DNA of 19,582 nt from DASRSE01 sp035656655 (GCA_035656655.1 DASRSE010000284.1:1-19582), one strand, 5' to 3'; positions 1 through 7,870 are shown, counted from the stretch's first letter. The notes: generated from the sequence alone by a model not told the origin. Translations and numbers: made by a program.

Positions 1-489
1 CGGATTATCGTCACGATCGATCCGCGCGACTTGGAACTCGCGCAAATCTGCCGCGCGCAGCGGGCCGAAGTAGTGCTGCCCGAACGGCCGCCGGAGGATA
101 TGAAGCGGTCGGTCCTGTATGGGCTGCAATATATTGAGCGCCGCTATCAGCCGAGCGCGGAGGCGGTTTGGCTGATGGCGCCGGCCGATTTGCCGTTCCT
201 CTCCGCGGCCCGCATCGCGCGGCTCTTGGCCGAGCAACCGGCGACGCCCGAGAAGATTCTGGTGCCGCGGCAGGCAGGTCGCCGCGGGCATCCAATCTTG
301 GCTCCGTGGCCGGTGGCGGCGGAAGTGGCGCGGCTGCCAGAAAACGGTGGATTGAACGCGCTTCTACGCGACGAAAGAATCCGGCTGATCGACTGCGCGG
401 ATGACGGTTCGGACGAGGATCTCGACACGCCGGCCGATTTTGCGCGGCTGCAAAATCGGCATCCGCCGATCAACCCGCAAAACTCGTAG
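1..489 (+). CDS. MobA/MocA-like nucleotidyltransferase, C-terminal part (5' truncated)
   Basis: The reading frame is open from the first base, so the start lies outside the window and 162 codons are visible. The visible part fits the NTP_transf_3 family (MobA, MocA and relatives), which transfers a nucleotide from CTP or GTP to molybdopterin or a similar acceptor. Matching signs are the acidic metal-binding segment APADLPFL near residue 60, the RRGHPILAP segment (family: G-R-x-G-H-P) near residue 95, and the closing DLDTPADFARL, which matches the family's D-x-D-T-P-x-D-y end. The N-terminal nucleotide-binding loop is missing, so the substrate cannot be judged. A sugar-phosphate nucleotidyltransferase is less likely because of the GHP and DTP motifs. 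No molybdenum enzyme gene is visible beside it. Nothing is recognised in the 194 bases that follow. Confidence 0.8.
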   Translation, partial: RIIVTIDPRDLELAQICRAQRAEVVLPERPPEDMKRSVLYGLQYIERRYQPSAEAVWLMAPADLPFLSAARIARLLAEQPATPEKILVPRQAGRRGHPILAPWPVAAEVARLPENGGLNALLRDERIRLIDCADDGSDEDLDTPADFARLQNRHPPINPQNS

Positions 490-683
490 CCGCCGGCGCC
501 GATTGTGCCAATCGTGCCGCGCTCGGCCGAACTGCTCGGGCGGCGGTTTGATCGCGCTGGCGAATACTGAGCTACGGTTAAGGCGAAGGCTGAAAACCGC
601 GCCGGCTGTGGCTCGCCGCGGAGGCAGCCTCCGGCGATCGCGTGTGGTCGCGATGCCGTTGGAACCCATCTTGACCGAAAACC

Positions 684-1898
684 ATGCTCCGAGTCCCGCT
701 CCACAAAATTCAGCCTGGCATGATCTTGGCGCGGCCTATCCCCGTGCCCAATCATCCGCATCGCTTTCTGCTCCAGCGCGGGTATGAAATTCCGCTGGAT
801 TTGGTGCCGCGGTTGAATCAGTTGGGAATCTATGAGGTTTGGGTCCGTTACCATGACCTCGAGTTTCTGGAAGAGATCTTCGACGAGGAATTGGGCGAAC
901 GGCAGCGCGAGGTTTACACGCACGTCCGCCGCAATTTTGAACAGATCATGAAAGGGACCACGGTCGAGATCGACCTGTTGCAATTTCAGCAGTCGATCTC
1001 CGGCCTGTTCGACTATCTCCGCGAAAGCCCGCGCGGCAGCGTCTTTCTGCAAAAGCTGGACGCGTTCGACAATTATTTGATGTCGCACTCGACGAACGTT
1101 TGTTACTTGTCGCTGTTGCTGGGCATGAAGTTGCAGCGCTACTTGATTCAAGAGCGCACCTTCAAGACGCCCAAGGACGCGATGAATCTGCAACAGCTCG
1201 GGCTGGGCTGCTTGCTCCACGACGTCGGCAAGATGCTTATTGAGCCGGCCATTCTCAATAAGCCGGGCAAGCTCACTCCCGACGAGATGGACCAAATCAA
1301 ACTGCATCCAACCTTTGGCTTTGAGATGGTGAAGCGGCAGGTCCCTTCGGCCGCCGCGCAAATCGTGCTGAACCATCATCAGCGTTACAACGGCGAAGGC
1401 TACCCCGCCCGCAAGGCAACCGCCGACGGCGCGGCCCTTCCCCCGCTGCGCGGCAAGCAGATTCCGATTTTCAGCCGGATTGCGACGGTGGCCGACGTGT
1501 ACGACGCGGCCACGAGCGCGCGGTGCTACTCCGGGGCGAAGTTGCCGGTACAAGTGCTGCACGAAATGCGAACTTGGTGCCAAGGCTTTTTCGATCCGGT
1601 CGTCGAGCGCGCGTTTTATCAGACGATGCCGCCTTTTCCCATCGGTCAGGTCGTCACCTTGTCCAATGGCGAAGAGGCGGCGGTCGTCGATTTCAATCCG
1701 CGCTCGCCGGTCCGCCCGAAGGTTCAATGCTTGCGCGATGCGTCGGGCCAGCGCTACGCCGAGGCGTCGCTGCATGAAATCGACCTGGCGATTCATCTTG
1801 ATTTGCAAATCGCGGCGGTCGACGGCGTGGATGTCCGGCCGTATCAGGCGACCCAACAAGACGCCGCCGTCGAGCAAGACGAATTGGCGCTGGTTTAG
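684..1898 (+). CDS. HD-GYP domain protein, probable cyclic-di-GMP phosphodiesterase
   Basis: This is a 404-residue cytoplasmic protein with no membrane segment. Residues 1-60 (LHKIQPGMILARPIPV, then LLQRGYEI) resemble the small N-terminal domain, DUF3391-like, often found ahead of HD-GYP domains. The HD-GYP domain covers about residues 130-330. It has HSTNVCYLS, the metal-binding pair H179-D180 in LLHDVGKM, ILNKPGKLTPDE, the distal histidines in LNHHQRYNGEGYP (GYP at 239-241), and VADVYDAATSARCY. HD-GYP proteins hydrolyse cyclic-di-GMP, usually to GMP. All the main metal ligands and the GYP signature are present, so activity is plausible. The tail holds a small beta-like segment, VVTLSNGEEAAVVDF, common at the end of this family. 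There is no receiver or PAS domain, so the input is unknown. The ATG at 684 was chosen because the N-terminal domain begins there; no strong ribosome binding site is seen. Confidence 0.92.
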   Translation: MLRVPLHKIQPGMILARPIPVPNHPHRFLLQRGYEIPLDLVPRLNQLGIYEVWVRYHDLEFLEEIFDEELGERQREVYTHVRRNFEQIMKGTTVEIDLLQFQQSISGLFDYLRESPRGSVFLQKLDAFDNYLMSHSTNVCYLSLLLGMKLQRYLIQERTFKTPKDAMNLQQLGLGCLLHDVGKMLIEPAILNKPGKLTPDEMDQIKLHPTFGFEMVKRQVPSAAAQIVLNHHQRYNGEGYPARKATADGAALPPLRGKQIPIFSRIATVADVYDAATSARCYSGAKLPVQVLHEMRTWCQGFFDPVVERAFYQTMPPFPIGQVVTLSNGEEAAVVDFNPRSPVRPKVQCLRDASGQRYAEASLHEIDLAIHLDLQIAAVDGVDVRPYQATQQDAAVEQDELALV

Positions 1899-2027
1899 CG
1901 CGGCCGGAAAAGAACTTCGCTGATTCCGCAGCCTTCTCACTGCTTCCCGCCACGGGTTAGCAGCCTCTCGAAGTACTCAACAGGCTACCCGGCTACCCGG
2001 CAAGAGGCGGCTGACGGCCCGCGCGAC

Positions 2028-2317
2028 GCGCTGGATTCCCGCCTGCGCGGGGTGACGGTGTGCGCGGTGCGCTGGATTCCCGCCTGCGCGGGAATGACGA
2101 AATAGGAGGCGACGGAATAGGAGTGCGCGGGGTCACGGAGTACGCGGTGCGCTGGATTCCCGCCTGCGCGGGAATGACGAAATAGAAGGAGGCGACGGAA
2201 TAGGAGTGCGCGGAGTGACGGTGTGCGGGATGCGCTGGATTCCCGCCTGCGCGGGAATGACGAAATAGGAGGCGGTGCGCTGGATTTCCGCCTGCGCGGG
2301 AATGACGAAATAGAAGG
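2028..2317. repeat. Array of five ATTCCC-N8-GGGAAT palindromic repeats (REP-like)
   Basis: Five cores lie at 2035-2054, 2076-2095, 2156-2175, 2239-2258 and 2284-2303. Each is ATTCCC-GCCTGCGC-GGGAAT or a near copy: the first ends GGGGTG and the last begins ATTTCC. Each is preceded by GCGCTGG, and the last four are followed by GACGAAATAG. Spacings are 41, 80, 83 and 45 bases. The longer units carry an extra stretch containing GGCGACGGAATAGGAGTGCGCGG. The core matches the pattern of dRS3 of Neisseria and of widespread REP-like hairpins. The array lies between the HD-GYP and NYN genes in a gap of 611 bases with no credible gene. Short open frames here repeat the peptide FPRRRESS or its kin, a known by-product of this repeat. 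Confidence 0.92.
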
Positions 2318-2357
2318 CACCGCGCGCCGCGCCGGATCCGTTTTCTGCGCTGAGTGG

Positions 2358-2393
2358 CGGCAAACCGACTTTCCTCGGACGGTCGGTTTGCCG
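2358..2393. other. Perfect 12-bp inverted repeat
   Basis: CGGCAAACCGAC at 2358-2369 pairs exactly with GTCGGTTTGCCG at 2382-2393 around a 12-base loop. No T-run follows on either strand, so it is not a standard intrinsic terminator. It could be an operator, a hairpin in the leader of the NYN gene 117 bases downstream, or a barrier to transcription arriving from the repeat array. The function is unknown. Confidence 0.55.
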
Positions 2394-2509
2394 TAGATTG
2401 AATTCCGGGCGCTGCCGCGCCGTGGACGAACGATTCAGACGCCCAGCCGACCGCCGGCGGCCCTTTTTGACTGACTTGGCCTCGCGATTGAGGAAGTGAA
2501 TTCGCGCCG

Positions 2510-3064
2510 ATGGCGATCATTATCGACGGTTATAATCTGTTGCACGCTTCGGGGATTTTGCCGCGCGGCATTGGTCCCGGCGGGCTGGAGCGCTCGCGCC
2601 AAGCGCTATTGAACGTGCTGGTCGAATCGCTGCCGCCGACGGAGTTGCCGCGGACGACCGTCGTTTTCGACGCGTCGGAGGCGCCGTGGGGAGTGGCGCG
2701 CGAGACGACTTTCAAGGGCCTGCGGATCTATTTTGCCGCGAAGGACTCGGACGCCGACAGCCTGATCGAAGAGTTGATCTTGGCAGACTCCGCCCCCAAG
2801 CGGCTGACGGTCGTCTCGAGCGATCATCGCTTGCACAAGGCGGCCAAACGGCGAAAAGCGACGCCGGTCGATAGCGACCGCTGGTTTGCAGCCCTGCTGC
2901 GGCAGCGCGATGCGAATAGCGAAGCGGGGGCGAGCCGTGGCGAAGTCGTGAAGCCGGAAGGGCCGTTTTCGCCGGGCGAAGTCGAGTTTTGGCTCAAAAA
3001 GTTCGCTCCGCCGCCGGAAACCGAGCGCCCGGCGCGACCCAAAGAGCCTCCCTCGACGCGCTAA
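2510..3064 (+). CDS. NYN domain ribonuclease, YacP-like
   Basis: The 184-residue protein begins with MAIIIDGYNLLHASG, the opening of the YacP/Rae1 (DUF901) branch of the NYN family, a PIN-like metal-dependent RNase fold. Conserved acidic positions are D6 in the DGYN motif, D54 in VVFDAS, the D79-D81-D83 cluster in KDSDADSLIEE, and D105 in VVSSDHRLHKAA. In Bacillus, Rae1 cleaves mRNA at the ribosome. Whether this protein does the same is inference. Residues 130-184 are a charged, proline-rich tail that probably extends beyond the nuclease fold. The ATG follows an AGGAAG at 2491-2496 at a rather long 13-base spacing. It stands alone, with the repeat array upstream and the yajC promoter region downstream. 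Confidence 0.88.
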   Translation: MAIIIDGYNLLHASGILPRGIGPGGLERSRQALLNVLVESLPPTELPRTTVVFDASEAPWGVARETTFKGLRIYFAAKDSDADSLIEELILADSAPKRLTVVSSDHRLHKAAKRRKATPVDSDRWFAALLRQRDANSEAGASRGEVVKPEGPFSPGEVEFWLKKFAPPPETERPARPKEPPSTR

Positions 3065-3133
3065 ATCTGCGCCAAATCGCCGAGAAATCGCGGCTTTCCG
3101 TGTCCGCCAACCGAGCATTTGCGAGGGCTGCTC

Positions 3134-3163
3134 TTGCCCCCTACGCCTGCAACATTTTATGAT
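3134..3163 (+). promoter_or_regulatory. Sigma-70-like promoter for yajC-secDF
   Basis: TTGCCC at 3134-3139 and TATGAT at 3158-3163 are separated by 18 bases, in the 225-base gap before yajC. Transcription would begin near 3170 and give a leader of about 120 bases. Agreement with the consensus is good for the -10 box and moderate for the -35 box. This is a prediction from sequence only. Confidence 0.55.
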
Positions 3164-3289
3164 ACGTGGCTTCACCGAACTATAAGGCGCGATTCCGTTT
3201 ATCGCCAGGGTGGAGCGTCGAGCGGTCCCGGCCGCGCCGTTCCACCCCCCGGTCCTACCGAGTTCAGAGTTTGAGTCAGGGGGATTCTC

Positions 3290-3664
3290 GTGCAGAACGT
3301 GTTGGTTCAGGCGATGAGCTTTTTGGCCGACGCCGCCCCGGCGGCCGGCGGCGACAATGCTCCGATCGGCGGTTTCGCCAGTATGTTGCCGGCGCTGGTG
3401 GCCATCATGGTCATTTTTTACTTCTTGATTCTTCGGCCGGAAAACAAGCGCTCGGCTCAGCAAAAGGCGCTCCGCGAGGCAATCAAAAAGAACGACAAAG
3501 TTTTGACCTCCGGCGGCATCTACGGAATTGTCGCCAACGTCCAGCGCGACGCCAATCGCGTGACCTTGAAAGTGGACGAAGCCACCAACGCCAAGATTGA
3601 TGTCACCTTTGACTCGATCAGCACCGTCCTCACCGATTCCCCCGCCGAAAAAGATTCCAAATAA
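3290..3664 (+). CDS. yajC: Sec translocase accessory subunit YajC
   Basis: The 124-residue inner-membrane protein has a short N-terminal stretch, one membrane span at about residues 30-48 ending in the family signature FYFLILRPENKR, and a cytoplasmic domain with KNDKVLTSGGIYGIVANV. The second matches the YajC core (kGDkVvTsGGi.G.V). Length is typical. The start is a GTG at 3290, supported by AGGGGGA at 3278-3284 five bases upstream; no ATG fits as well. YajC associates with SecD-SecF at the SecYEG channel, and the next gene is the fused secDF in the same direction, 139 bases on, so a shared transcript is likely. In other species the gene often follows tgt, which is not present here. Confidence 0.95.
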   Translation: MQNVLVQAMSFLADAAPAAGGDNAPIGGFASMLPALVAIMVIFYFLILRPENKRSAQQKALREAIKKNDKVLTSGGIYGIVANVQRDANRVTLKVDEATNAKIDVTFDSISTVLTDSPAEKDSK

Positions 3665-3752
3665 CCTCCTGGCCGCTCGAAGGACTCGCCTGAGTCGCTC
3701 GGCGAGCAGGCGGCGGCCGCGAGATGCAACCGCTCGCTGACACGCATATCCG

Positions 3753-3784
3753 ACACGCTTATCAATCGAAACACTCTTATCAAT
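3753..3784 (+). repeat. Two 14-base direct repeats upstream of secDF
   Basis: ACACGCTTATCAAT at 3753-3766 and ACACTCTTATCAAT at 3771-3784 differ at one base and are 18 bases apart centre to centre. They are AT-rich compared with their surroundings and end 19 bases before the chosen secDF start. They could be a binding site for a regulator or part of the mRNA leader. No known motif is recognised. Confidence 0.6.
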
Positions 3785-3803
3785 ATTGTCAGGAATGATT
3801 CAG

Positions 3804-6800
3804 ATGCAACGCATGGTTCAGATGTTGGCAGTTGCGGTCCTCGCCTGGGGAACCTTCTCCGCGGTCGCCCCCGCCGCCGAACACTCCGGCACGTTCGTCG
3901 AGGCAGGCAATGGCCAAGTGACCATTAAGGAAGGGGGCCAGGACGTCACCTACGATGTCGCCCCCGACGTGAAGGTCACGCTCGAAGGCAAGGAGTGGAA
4001 TCTGTCCGGCTTGCCCAAGGATCATCCGGTCACGATCACCACGGTCACCGAGACGGACAAGTCCGGACCGGCGCCGGTGAAAACGACCCACGTCACCGAG
4101 ATTAGCCTGCCTGCCCCGTGGGATCATACGGCCGGCGGCGTTCTGATGATTCTGCTGGGGGTGACGATCATCTCGTTTTTCGGCGGCAATATGTTGGCGC
4201 GCAGTTTGCGCATGCCCAACCACGGCTGGAAAATCGCCATCATGCTGCTGTGCGTCTTGGCCGGCACGGCCGTGACCTGGCTCGGTTGGCCGCCGGCGCT
4301 GGGCATCGACCTCTCGGGCGGCGTCGATTTGGTGTACGCCATCGATCATGAGCGCGGAAAAGCAATCGCCACGGACGAAAAGAAGGGGCCTAACGGCGAG
4401 CAGGGAAATGGTCCCAACGGCAAGGCCAAGGCGATCGACATGGGCGAACTCATCGCCGCCATCAGCCGCCGCGTCAACCCGGGCGGACAAAAGGAAATCG
4501 TTGTCCACAAGTACAACGTCGATCAGGTCGAGGTGATCATTCCCAAGGCCGATCCGGTCGAGATCGAGCGCATCGAAAAAATCATCAGCTCCAGCGGTTT
4601 GCTGGAATTCCGGATCTTGGCCAATACGATCGACCACGCTGCGATCATCGGCTTGGCCAAGCAGCTCCCGCTGAAAGAAACCGAAGTGATCCGCAACGGC
4701 GACGTCGTCGCGCGGTGGGTCAAAATCGACATGAAGAAGTTTCCTTCGGCGAACGAACGGGCGAGCATGATCACGCGGATGCGCGACGGCCAACCCGAGT
4801 GTTTGGTCATCGAAGACGCGCCGGAAGTTCAGGTGAACGGCGGCGATTTGGATTATGCGCGGGTTGGCCATGAAGGGGGCCACTATGCAGTCGATTTCGG
4901 CTTCAACGAGCGTGGAGCGCAGAAATTCGGCCAGTTGACCGGCCACAACTTGCCTGACATGACCCGCAACCCGCCGTTCCATCGGCAGTTGTGCATCGTC
5001 CTGGACAATGTGTTGCTGTCCGCGCCGAACTTGAACAGCCGGATCACGCAGAACGGGCAGATCACCGGTAACTTCAGCGCGAAAGAAGTGCAGAATCTGG
5101 TCGAGATTTTGAATGCCGGAAAACTGCCGGCCGCCCTTACGCAAGAACCGGTGAGCAAGCAAACCATCGACCCCTTGCTCGGCGCCGTGACGATTCGAGA
5201 AGCCACTTTCGCGATGTGGCTGTCGTGTATTGCGGTCCCGCTGTTCATGATTTTCTACTACCGGTTCTCGGGCATTGTGGCCACGCTGACGACGGCGCTG
5301 CACATGCTGCTGATCGTATCGGTGATGATTACGATCCGGGCCGCGTTCACCTTGACCGGTCTGGCGGCATTGGCGCTGACCATCGGCATGGCGGTCGATG
5401 CAAACGTGCTGATCTACGAGCGAATGCGCGAGGAATTAGCGCGCGGCGCCGCGCTGAAAATGGCGATTCGCAATGGCTTCGACCGCGCGCTGGCGACGAT
5501 TATCGACACCAACGCGACCACGTTGATCGCCGCCACGGTGTTGTACATGATCGGCACGGATCAGGTTCGCGGGTTTGCCGTGACGTTGTGGCTGGGGGTC
5601 GTGCTGAACGTGTTTACGGCGACGTTTGGCACGCGCGTTATCTTCGACGTGGCCGAACGGATGCACTTGCTGAAGAAGCTGAAGATGATGCAAATCATCG
5701 GCGTGCACAATTTCGATTTCATGGGCAAGCAACGGATTTGGATTGGCATCTCGATCTGCACGACCATCATCGGCTTGGCGTCGTTCTTCTCGCTCGGGAG
5801 CCGCATTTGGGACATCGACTTCACCGGCGGTTCGTCGGTCGACATGATCTTCCGCGCCGACAGCCCTGAGACGGGGGGCGTGGCTGTTGTCAAAAAGAAA
5901 CTGATCGAAGCCGCCAAGGATCATCCGCTCGCCGATCTGGATGTCTACAAAATCACAATCGAGGGCCAAGGCCAAGATACGGTCTTCCGGGTGATCACGT
6001 CGGACCAGGATCTGGAAAAGGTCAAGGGGGACGTTGCCAAAGCGTTTGGAGACAGGCTGAAGACGCTCAATGTCTCATTAGGACCGGTCGCGATGGTCAC
6101 GCCCGCCGCGCCTGAGCCGGAAAAGAAGCCGGAGAATCCCGCCCTTCCGCCAGTCCCCGAGAAGAAGCCGGCGACTCCCCCTGAACCGAGCCCCACGGAT
6201 AAAGGCGCAACCGATAAGGGCGCGACTGAAAAAGGCGCGACTGAAAAAGGCGCCACGGACAAAGAACCGGCCAAGCCGGACACCGACAAGGGGGATAAGG
6301 CGAGCACCGACAAGGCGAGTACCGATAAGGGAAACACCGACAAGGCCAGCAGCGACAAAGCGAGCACCGACAAGGCGAGCACCGACAAGGGAAACACCGA
6401 CAAGGCCAGCAGCGAGAAAGAGAACGCCGCCGAGCAGACGGACAAGAAGTCCTCGGCCGCAGAGCGTCGCTCGAATTTCCGTTTGACCGCGGCGCAGCCC
6501 AGCGAACTCTTGCTGGCGCTGGCCGATGATCCGCAGCCGGCCGAGCCCAAAGCCGACGACAAAAAAGCCGACGACAAGGTGGATGACAAAAAGGCCGACA
6601 ACCAGGCCAAGCCGGATGACAAGGGGGTCGCCGACAAGCAGGGCGAAGAAAAAGCCCGAGTTGACGAAAAGGAGGCGGCCGACAAAAAGGCCACCGACGA
6701 AAAGGCGAAGCCCGAACCAGGAACGGCGGCCGTCGCGCCTCCCAAGAAGACACCGCCCAAAGAACTTGTCAAATCGGATGCCGGCTACATCGGCGGCACC

Positions 6801-7673
6801 AAGTTTACCGCCACCTTCTCCGGAGAGATCAGCTACGCGATCGTCGACAGCATGTTGACGACCGTCGAGAACAAGATGAAGAAGGACTTTCCGGACCTGC
6901 ACCACATCCTCTCGAATCCGAAGTACGAAGGAAACCCGCGGGTGGAATTCAAGCAGTGGGATATCCAATTCTCCGTGCCGCCGGATCGCTCCGAGCCGAT
7001 CGTGCAGGAATTCCGCACGCTGGCGGAATCGCCCATTTTCGCGAATGCCGCTCAACTCGGTCCGCAGGTCGCCAGCAAAACCGAGTTGCAAACGGTGTAT
7101 GCCTTGGTCGCGAGTTGGGCGTTGATCATTTTGTACGTCTGGATTCGCTTTCAGCGCGTGGCCTACGGCTTGGCGGCGGTGATCGCGTTGATTCACGACG
7201 TGATCGTGGCCATCGGCGCCTTGGCCCTGTGCCATTACTTCGCCGAGTATCTGCCGAGCGCCAGCCAGGCGCTGCTGCTCGAGCCGTTCAAGATCAACCT
7301 GACGATCATCGCGGCCGTCCTCACGATCATCGGCTATTCGGTCAATGACACGATCGTCGTGTTCGATCGCATACGCGAGGTGAAAGGCAAGGCGCCCGAC
7401 GTCACCGATCGGATCGTCAACGAGAGCATCAACCAGACCTTGAGCCGCACGCTGCTCACGTCGTTCACGGTGTTCTTGGTCGTGCTGATCCTGTACGTCT
7501 TTGGCGGCACCGGCGTCCGCGCGTTCGCCTTCACGATGTTGATCGGCGTGTTGACCGGAACGTACAGTTCGATCTACATCGCTTCGCCAATCCTCGTTTG
7601 GATGGAGCGGCTAGGCAAATCGCATCGTGAAAAGCTGAAGTTGGCCAGCACGAGCCACGTCCCGACGCATTAA
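3804..7673 (+). CDS. secDF: Fused Sec translocase subunit SecDF with large charged insertion
   Basis: The 1289-residue membrane protein joins SecD and SecF, which use the proton gradient to pull exported proteins through SecYEG. Order: signal-peptide-like segment with AxA end (residues 1-24); extra beta-rich extracytoplasmic domain (25-105); spans near 113-132 and 144-162; SecD signature GIDLSGGVDLVYAID (D169); P1 domain; SecD spans (466-620) with the VDANVLIYERMREE motif (D532); SecF start with NFDFMGKQRIWI; DIDFTGGSSVDM (D670); SecF P4 domain interrupted by about 220 Lys/Asp/Ala/Thr-rich residues (about 766-986); SecF spans from 1095 with GYSVNDTIVVFDRIRE (D1182). Both sets of key acidic residues are intact. 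Start choice: ATG 3804 has AGGA at 3791-3794 nine bases upstream; ATG 3795 and TTG 3786 are in frame but less well placed. Unfused SecD and SecF are about 600 and 320 residues, so the excess comes mostly from the insertion and the N-terminal domain. Confidence 0.97.
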   Translation: MQRMVQMLAVAVLAWGTFSAVAPAAEHSGTFVEAGNGQVTIKEGGQDVTYDVAPDVKVTLEGKEWNLSGLPKDHPVTITTVTETDKSGPAPVKTTHVTEISLPAPWDHTAGGVLMILLGVTIISFFGGNMLARSLRMPNHGWKIAIMLLCVLAGTAVTWLGWPPALGIDLSGGVDLVYAIDHERGKAIATDEKKGPNGEQGNGPNGKAKAIDMGELIAAISRRVNPGGQKEIVVHKYNVDQVEVIIPKADPVEIERIEKIISSSGLLEFRILANTIDHAAIIGLAKQLPLKETEVIRNGDVVARWVKIDMKKFPSANERASMITRMRDGQPECLVIEDAPEVQVNGGDLDYARVGHEGGHYAVDFGFNERGAQKFGQLTGHNLPDMTRNPPFHRQLCIVLDNVLLSAPNLNSRITQNGQITGNFSAKEVQNLVEILNAGKLPAALTQEPVSKQTIDPLLGAVTIREATFAMWLSCIAVPLFMIFYYRFSGIVATLTTALHMLLIVSVMITIRAAFTLTGLAALALTIGMAVDANVLIYERMREELARGAALKMAIRNGFDRALATIIDTNATTLIAATVLYMIGTDQVRGFAVTLWLGVVLNVFTATFGTRVIFDVAERMHLLKKLKMMQIIGVHNFDFMGKQRIWIGISICTTIIGLASFFSLGSRIWDIDFTGGSSVDMIFRADSPETGGVAVVKKKLIEAAKDHPLADLDVYKITIEGQGQDTVFRVITSDQDLEKVKGDVAKAFGDRLKTLNVSLGPVAMVTPAAPEPEKKPENPALPPVPEKKPATPPEPSPTDKGATDKGATEKGATEKGATDKEPAKPDTDKGDKASTDKASTDKGNTDKASSDKASTDKASTDKGNTDKASSEKENAAEQTDKKSSAAERRSNFRLTAAQPSELLLALADDPQPAEPKADDKKADDKVDDKKADNQAKPDDKGVADKQGEEKARVDEKEAADKKATDEKAKPEPGTAAVAPPKKTPPKELVKSDAGYIGGTKFTATFSGEISYAIVDSMLTTVENKMKKDFPDLHHILSNPKYEGNPRVEFKQWDIQFSVPPDRSEPIVQEFRTLAESPIFANAAQLGPQVASKTELQTVYALVASWALIILYVWIRFQRVAYGLAAVIALIHDVIVAIGALALCHYFAEYLPSASQALLLEPFKINLTIIAAVLTIIGYSVNDTIVVFDRIREVKGKAPDVTDRIVNESINQTLSRTLLTSFTVFLVVLILYVFGGTGVRAFAFTMLIGVLTGTYSSIYIASPILVWMERLGKSHREKLKLASTSHVPTH
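6301..6420 (+). repeat. 60-bp tandem duplication inside secDF
   Basis: Bases 6301-6360 and 6361-6420 match at 57 of 60 positions. The three differences are at 6320/6380, 6326/6386 and 6356/6416. Two are silent and one changes Asp to Glu. The unit is itself built from 15-base repeats coding for TDKAS, TDKGN or SSDKA. Similar shorter repeats (DKGAT, EKGAT) lie just upstream at about 6197-6260. All are multiples of three, so the frame is kept. Confidence 0.95.
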
Positions 7674-7758
7674 CCGCCTGTTTTTAGATCGTCCCGGCGA
7701 GTGACGGCGCGGCTTTCCGCAGTCCGGCACGCCGGCTTCCGACGAACCAAATAGCGCC

Positions 7759-7788
7759 AGCCTCGACCTGTGGGTCGGGGCTTTTTTT
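7759..7788 (+). terminator. Rho-independent terminator of secDF
   Basis: AGCCTCGACC (7759-7768) pairs with GGTCGGGGCT (7773-7782) around the loop TGTG. The stem has ten pairs with one G-T wobble and is followed by an unbroken run of seven T residues (7782-7788). It lies 86 bases after the secDF stop and ends the plus-strand transcript. Confidence 0.92.
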
Positions 7789-7841
7789 ATCGATCATCCC
7801 GCGGGGCGCGCGCAGCGCGGCGCGGGAACCGGCGCTGCCTG

Positions 7842-7870
7842 TCGTCAACGGCCGGCGTTTGAATTACACT
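7842..7870 (+). promoter_or_regulatory. Possible promoter of the cardiolipin synthase gene
   Basis: TCGTCA at 7842-7847 and TACACT at 7865-7870 are 17 bases apart and lie just downstream of the secDF terminator. The gene starts at 7917, so the leader would be about 40 bases. Because the terminator isolates this gene, a promoter is expected here. The -35 box is weak. Confidence 0.4.

Noticed and set aside
147..1940. A 597-codon open frame on the minus strand across the first two genes
   Set aside because: It lies opposite the well-supported HD-GYP gene, is Arg/Gln/Ala-rich with no recognisable domain, and is explained by GC-rich codon use on the other strand.
2028..2317. A CRISPR array
   Set aside because: The repeats have uneven spacing (41 to 83 bases), related rather than unique spacers, and no cas genes nearby.
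1985..2520. Minus-strand open frames with repeated FPRRRESS or FRHSRAGGNPA peptides
   Set aside because: These peptides are the well-known spurious translation of the ATTCCC palindromic repeat.
3789..5303. A 504-codon minus-strand open frame opposite the start of secDF
   Set aside because: The plus strand encodes clear SecD motifs throughout; the antisense product has no known features.
5945..7235. Overlapping long minus-strand open frames opposite the SecF insertion, rich in Ser/Leu/Val or Gly/Arg
   Set aside because: They are the antisense reading of the repetitive Lys/Asp coding repeats. Repetition keeps several frames open.
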